From: RGIG529 sp050950425
Lineage (GTDB): Bacteria > Bacillota > Clostridia > Oscillospirales > Oscillospiraceae
Reading direction: 5' to 3'
Assembly: GCA_050950425.1 (NCBI GenBank)
Contig: JBMNHO010000001.1
Span: forward strand, 124,001-188,000
Length of the DNA: 64,000 nucleotides
Shown: positions 58,771 to 64,000 of the stretch, piece by piece
Layout of the letters: each line of letters starts with the position of its first letter
Position numbering within the stretch: the first letter of the stretch is position 1
Position numbers and translations under genes: made by a program
Notes under the pieces: generated by a model
Told to the model about the DNA's origin: nothing
Databases searched by the model: none
The model's input: the letters and a program-made list of their open reading frames with translations, nothing else

Positions 58771-61434
58771 ATGGCGACCACAACCAAAAAAGAAACGAAA
58801 CACGGGAGCGCGGGCAAGCGCCGCGCTCCCGCCAAGCAGAAGGCAGCTGCCGGCCGGCCGTCCGCCCAAAAGGGGAATCCGCCCATCCGACGGGAAGTGG
58901 GGGCGGTTTTATGCCTGTTTTTGGCGTTCTTTTCTTTTTTGGGCTGCTTCCATGTCCAGGCGTTGTTTATCAACTTCTTCTGCAACTTAATCCGTGGCCT
59001 TTTGGGCTATGGTTTTTATCTGGTGCCTCTTGCGCTCCTGTTTGCCAGTGTCATCTTGCTGTTTCACCGGGGGCGGCCGGTTCGGGCGCGGGTGGCCTGC
59101 GCGTTGCTTCTTCCCGTTCCTTTGGGCAGCCTGCTGCATTTGATTTTCTGTAGGGTTCCGTATCCTTTGTCGTTTGAGATGATAGGAGATCTGTATGCGT
59201 CCGGGCTGACGGGTGGCAGCGGAGGTGCGCTGTCGGGTACTTTGGCGATTCTGTTTGCCAAGGGATTCAGCCAAATCGGCTCGGGGGTTATTTTTGTGGT
59301 GTTGGTGTTGTTTATGGCCCTCGTTGCGGCAAACCGCACTGCTTCCGATGTGCTGGATTTTTTGAAAAACCGCCCTCGGCCTGTTCCTTACGAGGAAGAG
59401 CCGGAAGCAGAGCCTGTTTCCGGCAGGACATCGGGGAAACGACCCCGGCAGACAGTTGTCATTGATCTCCCGGTGGACGACCCGCCGTTGGCGCCACCTA
59501 TGCCGATGTTGGAGGACAAGAAGCGAAAAAGCTGGTTCCGGCCGGGAGGAAAGCCTGCTCCGGATGTCGTTTTGCAAAGGCAGGCAGCGATGGACGGGGA
59601 AGACCAAGCAACCCGGCTTGCGCAAACGCAAACAGACAGACGTGTTTCTTCCGCTGCATCGGACACACCGCTCCACGCCGCCGGTGATCCTCCGTGGGAG
59701 ACGCTGGCGCCACAGCCTGTGACGGGGGTTCAAAAGCCGGCAGAAAGCCCGCCTGTTTCGCTGGACCCTGCCCTTCAAAGAGTGAAACCGGAGGAAGCCC
59801 AAAGGGCCGCCGCCGAAGTGGCGAAACACATAGAGACTACCATGGATCAGCAAAATACATTGTACCAATATCCTCCCGTCTCTTTGCTTTCGGAAGGAAG
59901 GCGGGAGAACATGGAAGGAACCCAGGCGGAGCTCCTGCGAAACAAAGCGCGTTTGGAAGATACCATTCAAAGCTTTGGGATTGATGCCCGCATCACAAAT
60001 GTAGTGAGAGGCCCGTCGGTGACCCGATATGAGCTGGAGCTGGATCGGGGGGTAAAGCTAAACAAGCTGACCAATCTGGCGGACGACATTGCCCTTTCGC
60101 TGGGCGCTTCCGGAGTGCGGATTGCTCCTATTCCCAACAAAAATTCTGTAGTAGGAGTGGAAGTGCCAAACCAGCTGGTGCAGACCGTCAACATTCACGA
60201 GGTGATCGACTCCTCCAATTTCCGAAATCACCCGTCGAAGGTGGCGTTTGCCATAGGCAAGGACATCGCCGGGGAAACCATTGTGGGGAACATCGGAAAG
60301 CTGCCCCATCTGCTGATCGCCGGCACAACCGGATCCGGCAAGTCTGTCTGTATGAACTCGATTATCGTGAGCTTGCTGTATAAAGCCACGCCGGAAGAAG
60401 TCCGGCTGATTATGATTGACCCCAAAATGATTGAACTTGGGATTTATAACGGCATTCCCCATCTGCTGATTCCCGTTGTGACAGACCCCAAGAAGGCCGC
60501 GGGGGCACTTCAATGGGCTGTGACGGAAATGATGAAGCGCTATCGGCTCTTTTCCGAGCTGAATGTGCGGGACATCGCGTCGTATAACGCCGCCGCGGCA
60601 AAAGACCCGGAGCGGCAAAAGCTGCCACAAATTGTAATTGTCATCGACGAGCTGGCAGATTTGATGCTGGTGGCGGCCAAGGATGTGGAAGAATCGGTTT
60701 GCCGCATCGCCCAGATGGCCAGGGCCGCGGGGATGCATTTGATCATTGCCACCCAGCGGCCGTCGGCAGATGTGATCACGGGCATTATGAAGGCCAACAT
60801 TCCGTCCCGCATTGCGTTTGCTGTGGCTTCCGCCATGGAGTCCCGCATCATCTTGGATACGCAGGGCGCGGAAAAGCTGGTTGGCCGCGGGGACATGCTT
60901 TATTTCCCCTTGGGAGCCGGCAAGCCAACCCGGGTTCAGGGGTGTATGATCACAGGGGACGAGGTCGAGCGGGTGGCGGAATTTGTGAAGCAATACGGCA
61001 AGGCGGAGTACGCCGAGGATGTGATGTACGAAATCGACAGAAACGCCGAAAGCAAGGACAAAGGCGGAAGCAATTACCATCAAGACTCCATAGACGAAGG
61101 GGACGAGCTGCTCCCCGCCGCCATCGACGTGGTGGTGGACACGGGGCAAGCTTCCGTGTCGATGCTGCAGCGCCGGCTGAAGCTAGGCTATTCCAGGGCG
61201 GCCCGCCTGGTGGATCAAATGGAGGAGCGGGGGATTGTCGGCCCCTTTGAGGGCTCCAAGCCACGCCAGCTTTTGATTACCAAGGAACAGTGGCAGGAAA
61301 TGCAGATGCGCAACAGCTTGGTGATCGTCGCCCGGGACGAGGCGTCCCCGTCTTCTTTGCCGGAAGAACAGGAGAAGGAGAAAGCGTGTTCCGAGGAAGC
61401 ATTTGCGGCGGACAGTCAAGACCCCAAACCGTAA
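58771..61434 (+). CDS. ftsK: FtsK/SpoIIIE DNA translocase
   Basis: An 887-residue translocase. A short basic N terminus, four TM helices at about 45-190, a Pro-rich linker to about 370, the alpha domain, a motor with Walker A AGTTGSGKSVCMNS and Walker B IVIVIDELADLMLV, and a C-terminal winged-helix gamma domain (DVVVDTGQASVSMLQRRLKL). It moves chromosomes at the division or sporulation septum; which of the two roles cannot be told from sequence. AAAGGAAG precedes the ATG. Confidence 0.96.
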   Translation: MATTTKKETKHGSAGKRRAPAKQKAAAGRPSAQKGNPPIRREVGAVLCLFLAFFSFLGCFHVQALFINFFCNLIRGLLGYGFYLVPLALLFASVILLFHRGRPVRARVACALLLPVPLGSLLHLIFCRVPYPLSFEMIGDLYASGLTGGSGGALSGTLAILFAKGFSQIGSGVIFVVLVLFMALVAANRTASDVLDFLKNRPRPVPYEEEPEAEPVSGRTSGKRPRQTVVIDLPVDDPPLAPPMPMLEDKKRKSWFRPGGKPAPDVVLQRQAAMDGEDQATRLAQTQTDRRVSSAASDTPLHAAGDPPWETLAPQPVTGVQKPAESPPVSLDPALQRVKPEEAQRAAAEVAKHIETTMDQQNTLYQYPPVSLLSEGRRENMEGTQAELLRNKARLEDTIQSFGIDARITNVVRGPSVTRYELELDRGVKLNKLTNLADDIALSLGASGVRIAPIPNKNSVVGVEVPNQLVQTVNIHEVIDSSNFRNHPSKVAFAIGKDIAGETIVGNIGKLPHLLIAGTTGSGKSVCMNSIIVSLLYKATPEEVRLIMIDPKMIELGIYNGIPHLLIPVVTDPKKAAGALQWAVTEMMKRYRLFSELNVRDIASYNAAAAKDPERQKLPQIVIVIDELADLMLVAAKDVEESVCRIAQMARAAGMHLIIATQRPSADVITGIMKANIPSRIAFAVASAMESRIILDTQGAEKLVGRGDMLYFPLGAGKPTRVQGCMITGDEVERVAEFVKQYGKAEYAEDVMYEIDRNAESKDKGGSNYHQDSIDEGDELLPAAIDVVVDTGQASVSMLQRRLKLGYSRAARLVDQMEERGIVGPFEGSKPRQLLITKEQWQEMQMRNSLVIVARDEASPSSLPEEQEKEKACSEEAFAADSQDPKP

Positions 61435-61617
61435 TTGTTGCGGATTGGCCAAATATGCCGTCGGCACTTTGTTTTACAACGGGAAATCTTTTCTCCCCAA
61501 AATATCAAACGCGCAAAGGTGGCTCAGTTTAAAAATTCTTCATAAAATCGAGCCGTTGGGGCCATACTATCCCAGAGGGGATATCCCCAAATTGAAAGGA
61601 AGAAGGAGCGACTGAAT

Positions 61618-61803
61618 ATGACCGATCAGTCTAACACCGGCTATAACGCCAGCATTAAATGTAGTGTAAGTGAATGTGCGTATCACGCAAACAGCAAGAA
61701 TTACTGTTCTTTGAATGAAATTCAGGTGGGTGCTTGCAAGAGCCACCCGACTTCCAGCGACTGCACAGAGTGTGCTTCTTTCACCTCCGGAAGCACAAAA
61801 TAA
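61618..61803 (+). CDS. DUF1540 Cys-rich small protein
   Basis: A 61-residue protein with the DUF1540 core: IKCSVSECAYHANSKNYCSL, IQVGACKSHPTSSDCTECAS, giving a set of spaced Cys residues that may bind metal. Family found mainly in spore-forming Firmicutes; function unknown. AGGAAGAAGGAG precedes the ATG. Ends before a strong bidirectional terminator. Confidence 0.88.
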   Translation: MTDQSNTGYNASIKCSVSECAYHANSKNYCSLNEIQVGACKSHPTSSDCTECASFTSGSTK

Positions 61804-61817
61804 ACAATAAAAGACAT

Positions 61818-61866
61818 CATAAAAGCAGGCCTTTTGCAGCAACGCTGCAAAAGGCCTGCTTTTATG
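61818..61866. terminator. 23-bp perfect bidirectional terminator
   Basis: Left arm 61818-61840 and right arm 61844-61866 are perfectly complementary with an AAC loop; the stem contains AAAAGCAGGCC and GGCCTGCTTTT, so it gives T's for both the DUF1540 gene and the convergent ABC ATPase gene. Confidence 0.88.
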
Positions 61867-61918
61867 ACCACTTTTTGGCTTGAGGGGATAACGCAAACCA
61901 GCTACTTTCGGAGGTGCG

Positions 61919-62941
61919 TTACGAGAGCGTGTCAATGGTTTGCAGCAAAATAGCCCTTAGGTTTTCTTCCAACGCGTCTCCTGCCCGAAGCCGCTCCCGC
62001 AGGGACATCAGCACATGATCCATCGCCTTTAGCACCGGCAAATTATGCTGTTCCTTCGCTGTTCGATTTCTTACTGTTTGAATGCGGCCGTCCGACAAGA
62101 TAAGGCGCCTGCTGCCCAAAAGGCTTAACACCGGGTCATGGGTGGAAAGCAGAATCAGTTTTTCCCGTCCCAGCAGAAACTGCAAAGCCGCCTCACGGTT
62201 GATTCCTGCATTTTCCAGCTCGTCAATGAGTAAAATAGGCGCCTGGCTCAGCAGTGCCGTATCGGCGATCATCAATGCCCGGGACTGTCCGCCAGACAGG
62301 GCTGACAGGGGGGTGCGAGGGGAAAACGGCTCTCCTGACAAAGCGTTGGCGGCATCTAAAATCTCTGTGTAGAGGCCCTCATCTGCCATGCGGCTATGTA
62401 CATGAAGTTTTAAAAAACGCTCCACCGTTTCATCCAGCAAAAAATGCATTTGCTGAGACAATTCAGAGACAAAAGCGCCCCTGGCGCCATAACGCAAAGA
62501 AGATGCCGGCACAGCGCCGTTCACCAGAATCTGCCGTCCGGTGGGCGTGTCCCCTTGCGCCAGACTTTCAATGTCGGAAAGCAGGCGGCTTTTGCCGGAG
62601 CCGGTGGGCCCCAGAATACAAATAATTTCCCCGGAAAACAAGGTAACCGTTTCTTCCGGAACGGTTCCGTCTTTGGATGTCCCTCCTGTGATGGTAAGGC
62701 TATGAAGTGCCGGAAGGCGTGGAGCCTCTTCCTGCGCGGTGACATAGGCGGCAAGATCGGGCGCCAATGTCTCTCGTTCCAGCGCCTGCTCTTCAAAAAA
62801 ATCGTCCGGCAGGCGGAGAAGATACGCAGAAAAGGACTCGCCCGGCGCGGGGGCAAGACCAAACAGGTCGGCAAATCGTCCGGCTGCCGGATGCCTTGCT
62901 CGTACAAGGGAAAATGGTTCCTCCATCCAATCAACTGTCAT
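61919..62941 (-). CDS. ABC-type ATPase with unusual N-terminal extension
   Basis: A 340-residue ATPase: Walker A GPTGSGKSR at about 112-120, signature LSALSGGQSRALMIADTAL, Walker B ILLIDELENAGIN and an H-loop in LLSTHDPVL. The ABC core starts only at about 80; the N-terminal segment (RARHPAAGRFADLFGLAPAP) resembles the short DUF1858/ScdA_N-like helical modules, but this is uncertain. No membrane partner lies in the operon part seen. ATGA coupled to the GTPase gene upstream. Walker B has Glu-Leu in place of the usual Glu-Pro; the role could be cofactor insertion rather than transport. Confidence 0.7.
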   Translation of the reverse strand: MTVDWMEEPFSLVRARHPAAGRFADLFGLAPAPGESFSAYLLRLPDDFFEEQALERETLAPDLAAYVTAQEEAPRLPALHSLTITGGTSKDGTVPEETVTLFSGEIICILGPTGSGKSRLLSDIESLAQGDTPTGRQILVNGAVPASSLRYGARGAFVSELSQQMHFLLDETVERFLKLHVHSRMADEGLYTEILDAANALSGEPFSPRTPLSALSGGQSRALMIADTALLSQAPILLIDELENAGINREAALQFLLGREKLILLSTHDPVLSLLGSRRLILSDGRIQTVRNRTAKEQHNLPVLKAMDHVLMSLRERLRAGDALEENLRAILLQTIDTLS

Positions 62942-63675
62942 TGCACTTCATCCTTCCAATTGAGCATTCGCCGGTTCCCCATTTGATATTCCTCTCCAAC
63001 CTTTTTTTCGCCCAGGCAGTAGGAACAGAGGGCAGAGGGCATGGGAAAGCGCAGCGTACATTCATCCAGTGAACCATGCCGCGGTGCATGAGAAAGAAAG
63101 GTTAAAAGGGGTAAAACACCCTGGCCTGTCCGCCCATTGATTTCCATCACTTGTGCCCGCGGGTTGCGCATGGAGATTTGAAGGGAAAAAACCTCTCGCT
63201 CCGCCTGCGAAACCATATCCCCTCGGGTGAGAACGATGCAGTCGGCAAGACGCAGCATGGGTCCGATTTTTTTCGGAGCCTGCAGCCCGGACAAATGATC
63301 GATTACGCAAACGGCGGGCACTTCTTTCAGATAAGGCGAGCAGCGGTTGCAGAGTCCGGCGCTTTCCGTCAAAAGCAAATCCAGCTTTTGCGCATGTGCC
63401 CAGGCCATAACGTTTGGAACGTTGCTGACAAAATAGTGGTCTGGACATTGGTAAGCGGACAAGCCGGTTAGTACAGGAACGCCTTTGGATGCATACCGTT
63501 CTTGATCGTCGGCAGACAGGCAGTCAAACTTGGCCACGCCGGCTTTCACCCCTTGGGCGTTCAGGGCCGTGATGACATGCAGCAGAACAGAGGTTTTTCC
63601 GCTGGAAGGCGGCCCTGCCACGGTAACCACTTGAAGCGCTGATGACGAAGCCGGGGTATTCTTTTGTAATTCCAT
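62938..63675 (-). CDS. HypB/CobW-like P-loop GTPase
   Basis: A 245-residue P-loop GTPase: Walker A VAGPPSSGKTSVLLHVI, a switch-like LLLTESAGLCNRC, and IVLTRGDMVSQAE with a possible TRGD base-recognition motif. Paired Cys residues occur in LCNRC and CSYCLGEKKVG, fitting metal binding as in HypB/UreG/CobW metallochaperones. The ATG at 63675 is chosen because GGGGGAAAC lies about ten bases upstream and the family start GxxxSGKT is then near the N terminus. It lies one base after the partial gene and overlaps the ABC ATPase gene. A cofactor/metal-insertion role is inferred. Confidence 0.78.
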   Translation of the reverse strand: MELQKNTPASSSALQVVTVAGPPSSGKTSVLLHVITALNAQGVKAGVAKFDCLSADDQERYASKGVPVLTGLSAYQCPDHYFVSNVPNVMAWAHAQKLDLLLTESAGLCNRCSPYLKEVPAVCVIDHLSGLQAPKKIGPMLRLADCIVLTRGDMVSQAEREVFSLQISMRNPRAQVMEINGRTGQGVLPLLTFLSHAPRHGSLDECTLRFPMPSALCSYCLGEKKVGEEYQMGNRRMLNWKDEVQ

Positions 63676-63676
63676 T

Positions 63677-64000
63677 TTAATGTTTCCCCCAATCTGTTTT
63701 TTCTCCCAATGCGGGCACATGGGAAAGGTCTCCGACAGCAGCCTGGTAAGCGGACAGATCCATGGTTCGCAACGAAGACCAGTCAAAAAAGCAAATTTGT
63801 TTGTCTTTTGGCAAAAAGCGCTCGGAGGATTGGTGTATGGTGGGAAGGCACATACGCCCGCTTTCTCGGCCAAAGGTTTCTCCCATAAAGTAATTTGCCG
63901 CCAGCTGAGCCGAAGGCGGAAGCTCTTTTTGGGCGAGAAGTAGAAGGGGATATGCAAACGCCCCCTCGGACGGCCAAATGATTTGAGTGGATTCCCGGCG
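63677..64000 (-). CDS. 3' part of a gene of the ABC ATPase/GTPase operon
   Basis: Partial; the frame is open to the window end on the minus strand, giving about 107 residues that end in DWGKH. Readable pieces: TQIIWPSEGAFAYPLLLLAQ, LPPSAQLAANYFMGETFGRE, FDWSSLRTMDLSAYQAAV. The IWPSEGAFAYPLLLLA pattern is reminiscent of solute-binding proteins of ABC systems, but with so little sequence I do not commit. Its stop is one base from the GTPase start, so the three genes form one operon. Confidence 0.6.
   Translation of the reverse strand, partial: RRESTQIIWPSEGAFAYPLLLLAQKELPPSAQLAANYFMGETFGRESGRMCLPTIHQSSERFLPKDKQICFFDWSSLRTMDLSAYQAAVGDLSHVPALGEKTDWGKH

Noticed and set aside
1..64000. CRISPR array, integrase, transposase, phage structural genes or a defence system
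   Set aside because: I found no repeat-spacer pattern and no recognisable integrase, transposase, restriction or phage gene apart from the TopB remnant next to tRNA-Arg.

Overview
The window is a chromosomal segment of an endospore-forming, Gram-positive, anaerobe-type Firmicute, most likely class Clostridia. Evidence: an alpha/beta-type small acid-soluble spore protein, a cysteine T-box leader, DUF1385, DUF1540 and alr-ndoA gene neighbourhoods, lipoprotein signal peptides, strong AGGAGG-type ribosome binding sites with several TTG/GTG starts, and sigma-A promoters close to consensus. Most of the DNA is about 50-55% GC by eye; the block at about 13.9-16.8 kb is visibly more AT-rich.

Layout. 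1-5.3 kb: an aromatic amino acid block (3' end of aroA, aroC, pheA, aroK and a fused aroQ-aroE), interrupted by a small opposite-strand metallopeptidase gene. 5.4-6.8 kb: a hypothetical gene and a double-OB-fold SSB-like protein. 7.1-10.4 kb: a GntR/RCK_C regulator, then a DUF1538 membrane protein with two PII-like proteins under a consensus promoter. 10.4-13.4 kb: cupin, an ABC-2 type exporter, mscL. 13.6-14.6 kb: a broken tRNA-Arg relic beside an intact tRNA-Arg(CCT), followed by remnants of a conjugative-element topoisomerase gene, marking a decayed integration site. 14.7-16.8 kb: two lipoproteins, one joining a WD40-like propeller to an OmpA-like domain.

17-28.8 kb is the least familiar part: a 7TM lipoprotein sensor without recognisable ATP-binding motifs, a histidine kinase and a NarL-type response regulator in one operon; two paralogous free-standing receiver-like proteins; several secreted lipoproteins; a four-TM protein; and a two-gene operon of unknown function. 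Three copies of a 19-bp GC-rich imperfect palindrome lie 19-20 bp upstream of the -10 boxes of the two receiver-like genes and a small lipoprotein gene. I read them as a small regulon probably controlled by this two-component system.

29-36 kb: a NifX-type protein and a DUF134 regulator on the minus strand, then an operon of CoA-disulfide-reductase/rhodanese, siroheme [4Fe-4S] reductase and a complete FecBCD-type ABC importer. 36-43.3 kb: SASP, a SLOG/DUF1273 protein, a secreted amidase, an FG-GAP-like lipoprotein and a PhoB-type two-component pair. 43.5-61.8 kb is housekeeping: DUF1385, prmC, recA-recX-rimO-pgsA, T-box-cysE-cysS, polA, alr, ndoA without an adjacent antitoxin, a ClpP-like TepA, uppP, ftsK/spoIIIE and DUF1540. 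61.9-64 kb (minus strand): a three-gene operon of an unusual ABC ATPase, a HypB/CobW-like GTPase and a gene cut by the window end.

All identifications are by reading translated sequence and motifs; no database search was run.
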